DNA of 64,000 bases from Siphonodentalium dalli (lineage: Eukaryota; Mollusca; Scaphopoda; Gadilida; Siphonodentaliidae): the NCBI GenBank assembly GCA_032622095.1, contig CP136067.1, forward strand, positions 81,620,705-81,684,704. The letters are read 5' to 3'. This document shows positions 1-12,485 of this stretch, in pieces. The translations under genes and the position numbers were made by a program. Positions within the stretch are counted from its first letter, which is position 1; each line of letters starts with the position of its first letter. The notes under the pieces were generated by a model, which saw only the letters and a program-made list of their open reading frames with translations, ran no database searches and was not told where the DNA came from.

Positions 1-560
1 AATCTATTTTAGTGCCCATGCTCTATCGAATTTGCAAAGGCGAAATAGTAGTATTAAAAGCAATCAAAAACAAAATTACACGCATGATGCACAGCGGAAA
101 TATTCTGTAACTTCTATAATTCATGCAGGTAAGCGCGCGGATTTATCGCGGATATTATATCAGCCGGGGTGCTGATGATATCAATAAAAAACGCGATGGT
201 TGTACTGTCTAGAGAACGCATGCACCGATCCTTTATTGTCATGAGAAACTCCTCAATATCGACTAAACGCTATCACGGTGTGATAACTGTGTATTTGCGT
301 CTATATGAAGATCACACTCCGCACATATAGTTCCGTGTCGTGATCCATCATTTTGAAGACTTTACTGCATGCCATTATATTGGTCCGAAGATTGCTTAAA
401 TATGGCGTAATTGGTCATTGTCGCATGTCTACGGCCATTTGGTTACCTTGTATCTCTCAGATGAGTATCAGGTTGCTCATATGACAATTGGGAATTAGCA
501 CCAGCGTGTGTGTCTATTTGTGGTGATATATTGTATGCAGTACATTGTGTTATGTTCCAT
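1..560. other. Unassigned non-coding sequence
   Basis: No ORF of credible length or composition, no repeat and no RNA gene was recognised here. Confidence 0.4.
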
Positions 561-561
561 G

Positions 562-662
562 ACAACCGCAGTTCTGATTAAAACCATACTCAGACACTTG
601 AAGTATTGAGTACTTTATAAGAGTCGGTGTATGGTTTTAATCAGAACTGTAACAACCGCAGT
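562..662. repeat. Small hairpin flanked by direct repeats
   Basis: Perfect 21-base inverted arms lie at 569-589 and 629-649, with a 39-base loop. The word ACAACCGCAGT appears just outside or overlapping each arm (562-572 and 652-662), like a target duplication around a very small inverted-repeat element. No coding potential. Confidence 0.5.
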
Positions 663-667
663 CACAC

Positions 668-935
668 GTGATGAGGCCCCCACCCACCCCCATGGAATAC
701 GGAATACCACTTAATACAGAGGGTGGAATATACGGAATACCAGTTAACAGCCATATGGAATACATAAAAATATATGAAAACTTCATTTTTTGGAAGGTCG
801 GCGTACGAATACCGGTATATTTGGAATACCGAATACCTCCTAACAGAGGGTCCGGAATACGGCGTACCTCATAACAGGGCATGGAATACGGCGTACGAAA
901 ATGGGGGGGGGGGGGTGGGAGCCTCCGTGATGGTA
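668..935. repeat. GGAATAC-rich repeat with GGCCCCCACC-like ends
   Basis: GGAATAC or a close variant recurs about ten times, often as GGAATACGGAATACC or GGAATACGGCGTACC. The left end (ATGAGGCCCCCACCCACCCC) and the right end (G-run then GTGGGAGCCTCCGTGAT) are roughly inverted copies. It may be a small inverted-repeat element with internal tandem structure. The short ORFs on both strands follow the repeat and are not credible genes. Confidence 0.4.
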
Positions 936-1743
936 TCAATGTGTAGTATCCGGCGACACTGACTCCAATACGGAAGCAATTGCACTTGCGTGGATACGTG
1001 CATGGTTTGAATTTCCGTCCTTGTCAGCTCCAATCGAACAATCTAAGGTATTGCAAAATTAATTGTATGCATTCCTTCCATCACAAAACAATCAAAATTT
1101 GCCACACGGAGATTGAGAACATAGAATCGACAGTCTACCCATCTGTTTATAATTGTGATTTCATAAAATACGTTAAACGGTTGGTGGATTGTAGCAATTA
1201 AAGACATATAGTGGACTTATATCATTGAATAAAACCAATCAGTGAAAGGCCCACTTAATTTTCGAACCCCCAGATTACTTTATATAAAATATATGCCATA
1301 TTATATACCATTTGAAAGAGGAAGCTCCAAAACATTGTATTATCAACTTATCCGGTGTAATAAACTGTGGACATGTTGTTTTTGTTGAGTTTTGTCATCA
1401 AGATTGAAGTAAAAACCAGTAGTATTTTCAATGCAGGGGGATAACTCTATATATTAAAGATAGAGTTCTTCCCCTTCCATTGAAAAAGTTTGAATTCTGT
1501 TGCATTCTGGGTGTCAGAGGGGGGGGGGGGTAGTCTTCAGCAGTTTTCTATTTCTCTGTGGGCATCTTCTGAGACACAGATGTTTCAAATAGTGATGAAT
1601 TATAGTATTTTAATCATATTTTATGGCATAAATTGCTATCAAAACCGTATATCAAGTCACTATAAAAAAAATTATCGGAGACGGCAATATCTGGGATTAA
1701 ATACGACAGGTGTTTTTTGGGCTGACTTCTGTACTTCTTCTAC
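936..1743. other. Unassigned non-coding sequence
   Basis: No gene recognised. It holds a 12-base G run at 1519-1530 and a short inverted repeat around 1440-1475 (AACTCTATATATTAAAGATAG region). Confidence 0.35.
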
Positions 1744-3529
1744 TTAAGTTGCGCATTCCTGTGGTTTAGGGGCTGCTGAACCCCAAAAAGTGCCAAAAAT
1801 CACTTCTATTTACACTTCCGCGTACATCGATGAATTTTGGTTTGATGATACTCCTAAGTGTACTGATTAAGAAAACACAACTTAAGAAAGGGATTTTCCT
1901 GGGGTTTTCAGATAAGAAAGGGGGTCCCATGCTGAACCCCAAAACGTGATTTTTCCCTTTTTTTTACACTTTCGCGTACATCCATAATTTTTGGTCTCAA
2001 AGTACTTTGATATATACTAATTATAAAAACACAACTTAAGAAGCAACTTTTCCTGGGGTTTTAAGATAAGAAGGGGGTCATCGGGTCACCCCTCAAAACG
2101 TAAAAAATCACTTTTATTTACATGATTGCATTCGTCCAACGTGTGTGTATGTGCGTACACCCCTGGAACGTTGCACTATTACAACCAATACATCCCTAAA
2201 TCGATACGATCAACTTAAGAAATATATATTCATGTCGTTTTCTGATAAGAACGAGACTTGTTACCCCCCCCCCCCCCCCCACACAACACGATCCATTTTC
2301 TAGAACTATAAGTGAGCCAGTTTTATGAAAATTATAGCGGGAAAATCTAGTAAAATGTATACAAATGGATATATTTTCGTGAAGCTAAGACATAATGACA
2401 CTTTTTTGGGCCAAAATTGAAACTCACCATCCAAGATGGCCGCCAAAATGGCCGCCGGAAGTTGAAAATATGACATTTTTTCACAAATATCTTCTAGACC
2501 AATTCATGCTGCTTGGAACTGGTTGAGTAATGCAACTTTATTTTGTATTTTGTATATTAAACTGATCATTGGAGCAATTAAATATGCATTTATTGGGGTC
2601 TTAACCCCTTCCGATCCCTCAAAAATTTGATTGTACAGAATGCGGTATAAAATTTCACACACAAAAATCACAATTGGGATTCTAGTCATATTTCAACAAG
2701 AAATGTACAGAACTTTGTAATGTGAGTGAGGCATATCATTGCCTATGCATATTCCAAATCACTGGAACCAAAATTCTTACTTTGGCTCAAAATGGCTGCC
2801 AATATGGCCGCCAAAATATGGAAAATGGTAAATATTACACCAGCGTGTCCTGCAATCGCTTACAAGTTGTGTTGATGTATAAAATTGGCCATTCTGCATT
2901 CTATACATAGAATACTAACATGTCTGATGCACCATGGTTAATTGTTACTATTTTCACCACTGACATCGTCAAAAATATTGGACTTTTCTCTAAAAAAACT
3001 TGACATAAATATTGGCAAAAATTCAGTTTTCAGGTTTGGACCATTTTTTCAGGTAAAATATAACTATCTTTGGATTGAAAGGTGTTTATTGTTTTGGTCT
3101 ATCTTAAATGTGTCACACTACGGTGTTTATAGACCAAATTGCTCAAGATGGCTTCCAAAATGGCAACCAAATTTGTAAAATGCTAATTTTTTACATATAT
3201 CCCGAACATTCTCTGCATTATCCGAAAAGGTAGCAAATTGGGACTCACTTGGTTATTATACGTGTTAGTTAATTAACTGACAACTACATGTTCTATTCCC
3301 AGTTGTCCCAGCTCCGTATGGGGCATGACAAATTCATTTTAATGTATGTAATTTTGCCGAGAATCTCTTTTGTGATTTTGGCCATATTTATTGAAAGGAA
3401 ATGGGCAAACTTTGAGACAGAACTGAGATGGACCATAATCTTTGGCTATTCTGGTCCATTATGATAAAACAAATGTCTACAGGATACAGTGTGGATGCCA
3501 AGATCGTAGCCAGGGAGTTACTCTGTGAT

Positions 3530-5180
3530 AATATGTGAGGTGAATAGGTCTGCAGGGAGTTATTGTATGTCATGACTGATGTGAGTAGGTATACAATGAG
3601 TGACTATATGGTTATAAGTGGGTTGTCAATGGTAAGATGCATCTATGTATACAGGGAGAGGTCATGGTCAGGTGTGAGGTGAATCGGTATGCATGGGGTG
3701 ACTGTATGGTGTATGATTGTGTATATCCAGTACGGGTGCATCCGGTGTGCCTGTATGGTCATTGGTGTGGTGTATGGATATAGCTACATGGTCATATATG
3801 TGTTGATTATGTATATATGGAGTGAATGTAAGGTCATGGGTGGGATGTACATGTGTTGTCTGTATGATCATGGATGGGTTGTGTGGATAAATAGGTAGTG
3901 ATTTTATGGTTACGGGTAATGTGTATAGGTATACATGGAATGACTGTACGGTCATGATTGAATATGAATACCTGGAGTAAGCTGGGTGGACATTATCGAT
4001 CGTGTGGGTACATAGGAAGTGTCCTTGTGGTAACGGGTGGGATGTATATTTATATATATCGTGGATGTATTACCATTGGTGGGTGTATAGGACTTAGCTG
4101 TATTATCATGGATGGCGTGTATGATTATACAGTGAATTGCTGAATTGTCATGTGTGAGGTGTATATGCAAGGATGGGTTGTTTGAGTGGTCGTATGTGCG
4201 GGTTTTTTGTATATCTGGAAGGGCTGAATGGCCATTAGTGAGGGTTACATGTATACCTGGAGTGAATCTATGGTCTAGGGTGGGCTGCATATGTATATCG
4301 AGTGGTTATATGACTATGTGTGTCGAATAGGTATACAGGTAGTGAATGTATGGTTAATGGTGAGATGAGTACATGTAGGTATACAAGTAGTGACTGTATG
4401 ATCATAAACGTAATGAAAATATATACAGGGGGTGACAGGCGTATGAGTATACATGTACCTGGTGTTCCTGTTTGGCGACTCGTGTCGGTATCGCCATGTG
4501 TATACCAGTACACACACGTGTTGCTTTATTGTCATGGGCGAGGGATATGTGTATATAGCGAGTGGCTATATGGTCATGGATGAGGTGCATATGCATACAT
4601 GGAGTGACTATACTGACATGGCTGGGTGTATTAGTATATATTGAGTGGCTATTCGGATATGGTGTGACAAATAGGGATACAGGGATTGCCATGGCCAATG
4701 TTGGGGTGAATATGAATACAAGGATTGACCACGATCGTGTATGAATGTTTTGAATAGGTACACACGGGGTGACTATATGGCCATAGGTCAGGTGAAGGAA
4801 TATACCAGGTAACATGTGTGAGGGTATGCGTATGAAGCGAGTGGCTATATGGCCATTGGTGATGTGCATATGTATACCGGAATGACTTTATGGTCATTGT
4901 TGTGGTGTTGATGTATATATTGATTGTCCATTTGACCATGCGTTTGGAGAATAGGTATACAGGGGATGACCTTATGGCCAATGGTGAGATGAATGGGTAT
5001 ACATGGAGTGACTATATGGTTATGGGTCATGTTTAGGAGTATACCCAGTGTGCCTGCATTGTGACGCGTGGCTGTATGGTCATCAGTGGTCATGGGCCAG
5101 GTGTACATGTATACAGTGAGTAACTATATTGTTATGTCTGTGGTGTTTATGTATATATGTAATGACTGTGTGATAATGGT
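3530..5180. repeat. 42-bp tandem array, left arm of foldback
   Basis: Diverged units of the form TATACATGGAGTGACTATAT followed by GGTCATGGGTGAGGTGAATAGG, about 42 bases each, roughly 39 units. Two adjacent units near 4958-5041 measure exactly 42 bases by hand count. Because 42 is a multiple of three, open frames run through the array on several frames of both strands; these are by-products. Confidence 0.8.
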
Positions 5181-5264
5181 TGGCTATCGCTTTCCACGGT
5201 ATGACATGACCTCTCTGTTGATTAACATATCCTTGAGTTATTGTGGAAAGCGATAGCCACCCAA

Positions 5265-5880
5265 GGTACACATGTACAACCCACCCATTACCACAGTCAC
5301 TCCATATGTACATAAACACCACACAAATGACAACATAGTCACCCACTTTATACACGTACATGTACTAGTACACCTGATCATACAGCCATACTTGGTTATA
5401 CCCGTACATACCACAAATGACGATACAGCCACGAGTCATGAACACCAGGTATACACCTACACCCGACCATATAGTCACTCTATGTATACATATTCACTAC
5501 ATTCACGATCATACAGTCACTCATTGTATACATATTCACATCAACGTGGACCATACAGCCACTACATGTATACCTATTCGCCAAACCCATGACCATGGAG
5601 TCAATCCAGGTATACATATGCACATCACCAATGGTGAGCCCTTCCAGATATACCAATATCCGCACATACGACCACTCATAAGTTCCATACTTGCCATACT
5701 CATACACACCATCCATGATACTAAACCTACTCTCCATACACCACCAATGATAACACATCCAAAACATATATAAATATACGTCCCACCGTTACCAACAGGG
5801 AACTCCCTATATACCAACACATCATTCATGACCATAGAATAACTCCCTGTATACCTATTATCCTCATCTATGATCATAAC
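5265..5880. repeat. 42-bp tandem array, right arm of foldback
   Basis: Inverted counterpart of the left-arm array (units read GTATACA...CACCATGACCAT...), about 15 units. It is about 25 units shorter than the left array, which accounts for almost all of the arm-length difference. Confidence 0.75.
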
Positions 5881-7621
5881 TCCCTGGCTACCATCTTGGC
5901 TTCCACCCTGTATCCAGTTGATAAATTGTTATCATAATGGGCCAGAATACCCACATATCATGGTTCATCTCAGTTCAGTCTCAAAGTTCTGCCCATTTCC
6001 TTTCAATGATATGGTTCTCCGCAAAATTCCATACTGCAACTTTAAAATGAATTGGTCATGCCCCATACGGAACTGGGACAAACATAATAGAACGTAGTTG
6101 TCAGTTAATTACATTGTAACTAACACGTACAATAACCAAGTGAGTCACAATTTGCCACTTTTTTCGGATAACGCAGAGAATAATATTCGGGATATGTTAA
6201 CTTTTAACTTTTTACAAATTTGGTTGCCATTTTGGAAGCCATCTTGAGCAATTTAGTCTATAAACACCGTAGTGTGACACATTTAAGATAGACCAAAACA
6301 ATAAACACCTTTCAATCCAAAGATAGTTACATTTTACTTGAACAAATGGTCGAACCCTGAAAAGTGAATTCTTGCCGATATTTGTGTCCAATATTTCTGG
6401 TAAATGTCAGTGGTGACAATAGTAAAAATGATCCATGGTGCATCAGACATGTTACTATGCAATGTATAGAAAAGAGATTAGCCAATTGTGTACATCAACC
6501 ACAACTTGTAAGCGATTGCAGGACACCCTGGGGCAATATTTACCATTTTCCATATTTTAGCGGCCATTTTCGCAGCCATTTTGAGCCAAGGTAAGATTTA
6601 TGGTTCCAGAGATTTGGAATATTCATAGGTAATGACATGCCTCACTTACATTACAATGTTCTTTTCATTTCTTGTTGAAATATGACTAGAATCCCAATTG
6701 TGATTTTTTGTAAAAGTTTGTACTGCGTTCTGTAAAATCGAATTTTTTAGGGATTGGAAGGGGTTAGGACCCCAATAAATGCATATTTAATTGCTCCAAT
6801 GATCAGTTAATATAAAAAACACAAAATAAAGTTGCATTACTCAACCAGTTCCAAACAGCATGAATTGATCTAGAAGATATTTGTGAAAAAATGTCATATT
6901 TTCAACATTCGGCGGCCATTTTGGCGGCCATCTTGGATGGTGAGTTTCAATTTTGGCCCAAAAAAGTGTCATTATGTCTTAGCTTCACGAAAATATATAC
7001 ATTTGTATACATTTTAATAGATTTTCCCGCTATAATTTTCATAAAACTGGCTCACTTACAGTTCTAGAAAATGGATCGTGTTGTGGTTTGGGGGGGGGGG
7101 GGTAACAAGTCTCGTTCTTATCAGAAAACGACATGAATATATATTTCTTAAGTTGATCGTATCGATTTAGGGATGTATTGGTTGTAATAGTGCAACGTTC
7201 CAGGGGTGTACGCACATACACACACGTTGGACGAATGCAATCATGTAAATAAAAGTGATTTTTTACGTTTTGAGGGGTGACCCGATGACCCCCTTCTTAT
7301 CTTAAAACCCCAGGAAAAGTTGCTTCTTAAGTTGTGTTTTTATAATTAGTATATATCAAAGTACTTTGAGACCAAAAATTATGGATGTACGCGAAAGTGT
7401 AAAAAAAGGGAAAAATCACGTTTTGGGGTTCAGCATGGGACCCCCTTTCTTATCTGAAAACCCCAGGAAAATCCCTTTCTTAAGTTGTGTTTTCTTAATC
7501 AGTACACTTAGGAGTATCATCAAACCAAAATTCATCGATGTACGCGGAAGTGTAAATTGAAGTGATTTTTGGCACTTTTTGGGGTTCAGCGGCCCCTAAA
7601 CCCCAGGAATGCGCAACATAA

Positions 7622-8059
7622 GAAATCGGTTTTTCAGAATGTTCCATTATTGGTACCAACTTTAGGGGGTCAAACCTTTTGTACGCAAAAGTGTAAATGG
7701 AACATATGCGGGCTCCCTAACTATTAGTTCGTGTGAGCAAAAATCGGACCGCTACACGTCACGGTCAACGCCCATTTATTGCGACAGGCAAATCAGTTTT
7801 GATTAATTGTTACTCGGGCTTGGCGAATGTTTTCGTTGTCATTTCAACCCGTGTATTTCGAATATTGAACACGGATAGGGACGTTGCAACTTGTTCAACG
7901 GTTGGATATTTCATACCTGACACAACATTAGTTGTAATTTCCAAACCAACAATAGATTAAAAATGATCTTGTAGTTTGATTTTCAAACATTTTATTTGGG
8001 GGGGGGGTATTGTTTTCGGACCAATATTTGCATAATTTCCTACTTTTTATCAAAATTTT
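7622..8059. other. Unassigned sequence beside the foldback end
   Basis: The first about 80 bases still contain words typical of the foldback arm (GTACGCAAAAGTGTAAAT), so the true end may lie slightly further right. A G9 run lies at 7998-8006. No gene. Confidence 0.3.
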
Positions 8060-8165
8060 GGACTGGAATGGCCATCAGCTGGAAATTTTCCAACCTTATC
8101 ATAGGGGCGGGTGTAATGTTGGAAATGTCCAACACTTGGAAAGATTGTGTCCTGGTCCCTCCCCG
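8060..8165. repeat. GTTGGAAA/TTTCCAAC dispersed repeat fragment
   Basis: Several alternating TGGAAATTTTCCAACC and GTTGGAAATGTCCAACA words. The same style of sequence recurs at 11.5, 14.6-14.9, 16.2, 32.5-32.8, 50.2 and 56.2 kb, so this is a dispersed family. Confidence 0.45.
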
Positions 8166-10234
8166 TGGCCAGTCATCATCATATTTATTGTCTAACAGCT
8201 ATATTTTTGTAAATAAAGTTTATTTGTGCATAAATGTCATATTAACAGAGCACCGGGTCCGGTCAACAGGAAACCCTATATAAGACCAGACCCAAAAATC
8301 AATAGTCAAAATTAGAAAAACACGTGATCATATACAGCTATATATAAAAAACTGCATGTAATTTAAGAAAACAATATTGTCCTACATTGGTTAACATTGT
8401 CATTGGAATTGTCATCAGTTGAAAAATTTTACTACATTTGGTAAAATAAAGGGTGTTGTAGGGTAACTGCATGATACACTTTAAATACATGCGGCACATA
8501 CCAAATCGCTGTTATCTGCTGATAGTTGATACATTTTTATGTCTGGCCTAAACTGACACGACTCGCAGTGAATTGTCAATTACCAGAGTACTGATCAGCG
8601 CGCGTTCACTATTAGTAATCATGTTGTGATCACAGTAATGCGCGACACGTGACTTCATACAGATCTGTATACATTTCTATAGCAATGTAAATGCACCCTA
8701 AACATTAGGGCAATGATTCCACCAACAATAGTCATTGCAAGCATGTAATTCGTTTATAACAATGGCACGGTTTTCTGACTATTTGGTTATCAAATGAATG
8801 AAAATTACTTCTTTTGGCATGATTATTTGTTGTTCCGTTTGTGACAACTCAGTGGAGTGTTTCACATCACTTTAAAACAGAATTAAAGTAAACTTTCATG
8901 ATTTTCTCGGGTCGTTGCATATTATTATGCATTAATTTAAGAGAAGAACATGATGACAGCCTTTAGGACACATGTTAGATTTCTTTCAGTCTTATTAGAA
9001 CTAGTCCTTATTTTCATTACTTTCAACTTACGTTCTTGATACTCTCATGGAATAAATTATTTCAAACGGGAGAAATCCAACCAATGCGCATCAAAGATTG
9101 CGTTGCTCGACCAATCAATAGCTTTCTGCAAAACCAATAAGTGTTCACATTCTGAAATCAATAATAATTATTGATACTAGCCCCTCCAAATGTTTCTAAA
9201 AAAATATTAGTATTACGGAAGGCGGAAATGATGAATGAAAGCATGGCTGTGCGAAAACAATGGCTGATTTTGGCGATATCCACATTCTCGAAATTGCAAT
9301 TAAGAACGTATTGCCAAAAAAAAATAGGTATTGATTCGCTGAAACAAGGATAGCCTGAGCATATTCTACGGAGTTTGTTTATAACCAGAAAAGAGGGATA
9401 GGGCAATTGGTTTCAGTTTTTAAAGACTGAACTGGCTTTACAAGGGTTGGGGTGAAGTCACAGCCATTGTTATTTAACGGTAAACTGTGCTTTATTTGAG
9501 AAACATGAATATTAATGAGCTGTCGCTAGCGGAGAATTCCCCGTCCCATCTCGGAAATGAATGTAAGTACCGATGTCTCTAGACTGAGAGTTGACTGTAA
9601 GGCAACCTTGGTCTAGTTATAGTTGGACTGCTTTTCTTTGGCATATCGTCGTGACATTTTGGTGTATCGTATTCTAAGATACATCACATGATTATGCAGG
9701 ACGTATGTGATTCAAATTTGGGCTACATTGGACATATGTATGAAACGTTAAAAACGAGCGAAAATCGCGTCAGAGTTACAAACAGGCAGACATTGTATTT
9801 TAGTATACGTCGTTACTTAATACTATAAGGTCTGTTCTGAGTGTTCGTTGCTCAAATGATTATATTGTCGAACTAAGCAGACATACTAGTGATAATACAT
9901 AAACTTGTAACCACAGCTGAGTTGTACAATGCAAGCAGAAAAACGTTTCTGGAATATATATATGTGTAGCCTGTTTTCCTTTTTAGACAAAACGCTATCT
10001 CTCAGTCTAAACTTCTGATCTGATTTATGACATATTTGATGAATATTCAAATTCATACCTGTACCCTGCACGATAACGTTCCCCGCAGCATGTTTGGAAC
10101 ATGGTCCAGTGATGTTACCATTATTACAGGTAAAGCACATTTCTGCTACTTTTTCACAATTCGGATGTTAACAGACATACCGTGTAATTGTATTATTGAG
10201 ATGCTGGATTTATTACTGTTTTGTTCATTTTTAG
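8166..10234. other. Non-coding region upstream of the secreted-peptide gene
   Basis: No coding exon could be supported. A possible 5' UTR exon of the following gene may end near 10129, where ATTACAG is followed by GTAAAG, a reasonable splice donor. Confidence 0.3.
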
Positions 10235-10235
10235 C

Positions 10236-10371
10236 ATGACCACGTCGCACGCTGCTATATGGTGCGTTATAGCTGGGGTATCATGCTGCATGCATGCGTC
10301 CGTGGTGAATGGTGACGAATCATCACGAAAACATCACTCAGATGCCAAGTACATGACAAAATATCCTAAAG
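10236..10371 (+). CDS. Secreted peptide precursor, coding exon 1 (signal peptide)
   Basis: The first 45 codons of a predicted 141-residue secreted protein. The ATG follows a strong acceptor-like stretch (TTTGTTCATTTTTAG at 10220-10234), so a 5' UTR exon probably lies upstream. The N-terminus is a signal peptide: short polar start, hydrophobic core AIWCVIAGVSCCMHA, probable cleavage near residues 20-22. The exon ends in phase 1 at a consensus donor (AAAG, then GTAAGT at 10372). Joined to 12486 the frame stays open without a stop, which is the main support for the gene model. The signal peptide and the basic remainder suggest a secreted hormone or neuropeptide precursor; the family was not recognised. 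Confidence 0.6.
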
Positions 10372-10534
10372 GTAAGTCTACTTGTCTGCATCTCTCTATG
10401 TTTCCCCAGAGGAAATGCACTGTGCATGCTGTTATAATAACGGTAGATCTGTTCCGTGTCGCACTTCGAGCCCATGTTCAGAATGATATACGACTCAGCT
10501 TTATCTTTTATAGAAGGTCTTCCTTTAAAGGATG

Positions 10535-10720
10535 ACATGTAGCCGAAGAGGTTAGTTCGTCTATACCATCATCACATCTGCGGGTAGATGAGAAGGTCGT
10601 GGATCTGAGCCCCGACGCAGACGAACTCCAAGCCTGCATGATCTGGACATCTCAATGTGCCATTCGGATCGAAACACGAAGAGATAAATTTGTTCACGCA
10701 CATGCGAAAAAATTAACAAC
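10535..10720 (+). mobile_element. Possible tRNA-derived SINE
   Basis: TAGCCGAAGAGGTTAGTTCG near 10540 resembles a pol III A box. GGATCTGAGCCCC about 55 bases further is a weak B-box-like sequence, and simple repeats follow at 10767. That arrangement fits a tRNA-derived SINE with a microsatellite tail, but the B box is poor. It lies in the intron of the secreted-peptide gene. Confidence 0.25.
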
Positions 10721-10737
10721 GTGCTCAGCCACTGTCA

Positions 10738-10787
10738 CACGCACAAACACACCCACACCCCCACACACTCACACACACACACACACA

Positions 10788-10872
<85 letters not shown>

Positions 10873-10942
10873 CTCTCCTCTCCTCTCTTCTCCTCTCTTC
10901 CCCTCTCTTCTCTTCTCTTCTCTCTCTATCTCTCTCTCTAAA
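10738..10942. repeat. CA/CT microsatellite
   Basis: A CACACA stretch runs to about 10789, then about 70 bases of perfect CT repeat, then CTCTCCTCTC and TCTTC variants. It explains the Ser-Leu and Arg-Glu open frames across it. Confidence 0.9.
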
Positions 10943-10949
10943 ATATTTG

Positions 10950-11175
10950 ACGTTTTTTCGCAATATCCTCCAGATCAGATTCTGCTGTATGGGACTGGTT
11001 GAGTAATGTGACCTTATTTTGTATTATTTTGATCATTGCAGCAATGAAAAATTCCATTCATGTTGGTCCTAGCCCCTAAAAACAGATTTTTAGAGAACAT
11101 GGTGTCAAATTTCACCAAACATCTTAATTGGAATTCCGGTCATATTCAAACAAGAAATGAGCAGAACTGGGCTGG
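10950..11175. mobile_element. Solo fragment of the 1.7-7.6 kb foldback family
   Basis: Diverged copy of foldback arm sequence at about 2485-2720. Shared words include ACTGGTTGAGTAATG, TTATTTTGTATT, GATCATTG and TCATATT-CAA-CAAGAAATG in the same order. It shows the family is dispersed. Confidence 0.55.
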
Positions 11176-11227
11176 TGTAAAATTTTCTGGGTTTTATTAT
11201 TATACTTCTGGGTTTCTTGCAGAAAAT

Positions 11228-11271
11228 AATATTGTCGTTCCCCATATGCACATCTGGGGAACGACAATATT
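11228..11271. repeat. Short perfect hairpin
   Basis: 16-base arms AATATTGTCGTTCCCC and its complement with a 12-base loop. Probably a remnant of a small foldback; no other role seen. Confidence 0.55.
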
Positions 11272-11429
11272 CGAGAAGCTAATCGATATTTGCACCACTG
11301 AGTTGTATACATGTATATATCATACAGGAACGTGGCTATAGGGTCCCCATTGTGGGATCTACAGACGCTTTGTCTCGTAGCAACAGCAAGCTCCTCCCAC
11401 ATGGTAATGTGTATTTAAAACGTCATTGC

Positions 11430-11610
11430 ACCCGGGGTGACCCAACCCCTTGAGCCAGACCGAAATTCTCAAGTTTGGGAAATTCAATTTTTGCACACCC
11501 CGCTTTTGGGTTGAAATTTTCATACTGATACATCAAGCTTTCCAGATTTGGGAAATTTTCAAGCTGATACCCCACAGTTGGAAACTTTCCAAATAGAAGC
11601 CATTTAATTT
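11430..11610. repeat. GTTGGAAA-type dispersed repeat
   Basis: Contains CATCAAGCTTTCC and GGGAAATTTTCAAGCTGATA, closely related to the 115-bp units at 32.5-32.76 kb. Lies in the intron of the secreted-peptide gene. Confidence 0.5.
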
Positions 11611-12033
11611 CAAAAGAATGTTCGAGAGTATGAAAATATGCAAGTTTTGGTCTAAAATAATAAATTCCAGTTTTCTCACAAATACTAGTTGGAAAATACA
11701 ATAATGAGAAAATATTAACCTATTTTTATGGAGGGCAGAAATGGTCATAGTTCTAACTTATTATTATTAAGCTGACTGAATATATATAACATTTCCGAGA
11801 ACGAATTATCTAGATATATCGTAAATACATGGTCTGCAATACCGTCATACATTTGTACATATCAATATTGTATAGGCCTCTTTACTAGATTTTCTCAGGG
11901 TCGACTTTTCATGGTCCATTTTCTCATACGTCATAATTTGCTCGAAAATGGTGGAATTGTGTCTCAATCGAAGTCAATATTCATCGTGTTCCTTAGCTAT
12001 AAATAAACAACTCAACCAAAAAAGAATGAAATA

Positions 12034-12198
12034 CAGTAATGCCCTAAGTAATCGACTCCTTAACCACAGCAGAATTATGGGTAACTTTTCAGGATTTAGT
12101 CGGAAATATGGCTTGTTGCCATTCATCGGAAAGCTCTCAGTGAAAAGTTACCCATAATTCTGCTGTGGTTAAGGAGTCGATTACTTAGGGCAGTACTG
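12034..12198. mobile_element. CAGTAATGCCCTA MITE, copy 1
   Basis: 165 bp with nearly perfect inverted arms of about 58 bases, starting CAGTAATGCCCTAAGTAATC and ending in its complement (one mismatch near the tip). Flanked by TA on both sides, as expected for Tc1/mariner-type insertion. A second copy is at 31253-31387. Lies in the intron of the secreted-peptide gene. Confidence 0.75.
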
Positions 12199-12485
12199 TA
12201 TATGTATCAATATTTGCTAGCTCAGTGTGAAACCTGACCTTATAAATATGACTGTTGAGAAGATACATGACTTGTGTAAATGTTCAAGTGACTTCGAGGT
12301 GAGTTTTAAAATATCACGCGGTCACCAGCATCGCTTTGTACTAACGGTATATATCATGTCAAAACAACAGGACCCATCAGCATCATAGCAACTTTGCAGG
12401 ACCACTTGACCAGGGGTGTTTATTTGCCCGCAGCGGGGATTATAGGATGACCAGCGTATTTAATTTTATCTATTTATATTTTCAG

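Larger units (their letters stand above)
1744..7621. mobile_element. Giant foldback (palindromic) element, about 5.9 kb
   Basis: The left arm (about 1744-5197) and right arm (about 5243-7621) are inverted copies around a 45-base spacer. The innermost 17 bases at 5181-5197 pair perfectly with 5243-5259. At the outer ends GCGCATTCCT at 1751 pairs with AGGAATGCGC ending at 7614. Each arm carries, from outside in: three diverged units of about 140 bp containing CCTGGGGTTTT and GTACGCG words, a G/C run, AAGATGGCCGCC-type words, and then a 42-bp tandem array. The left arm is about 1.07 kb longer because its array has more units. There is no transposase ORF. The architecture is that of Foldback/Galileo-type elements, whose long inverted repeats contain tandem subrepeats; superfamily assignment is inference, and the exact ends and target duplication were not resolved. 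Confidence 0.8.

Noticed and set aside
637-939. 100-residue minus-strand open frame rich in GIPYS-like repeats
   Set aside because: It is the translation of the GGAATAC repeat; overlapping frames exist on the other strand.
3668-5877. Many overlapping open frames, up to 155 residues, on both strands
   Set aside because: They arise because the tandem unit is 42 bases, a multiple of three. No start context, domain or bias.
10769-10963. Arg-Glu and Ser-Leu repeat proteins
   Set aside because: Pure translation of a CT microsatellite.
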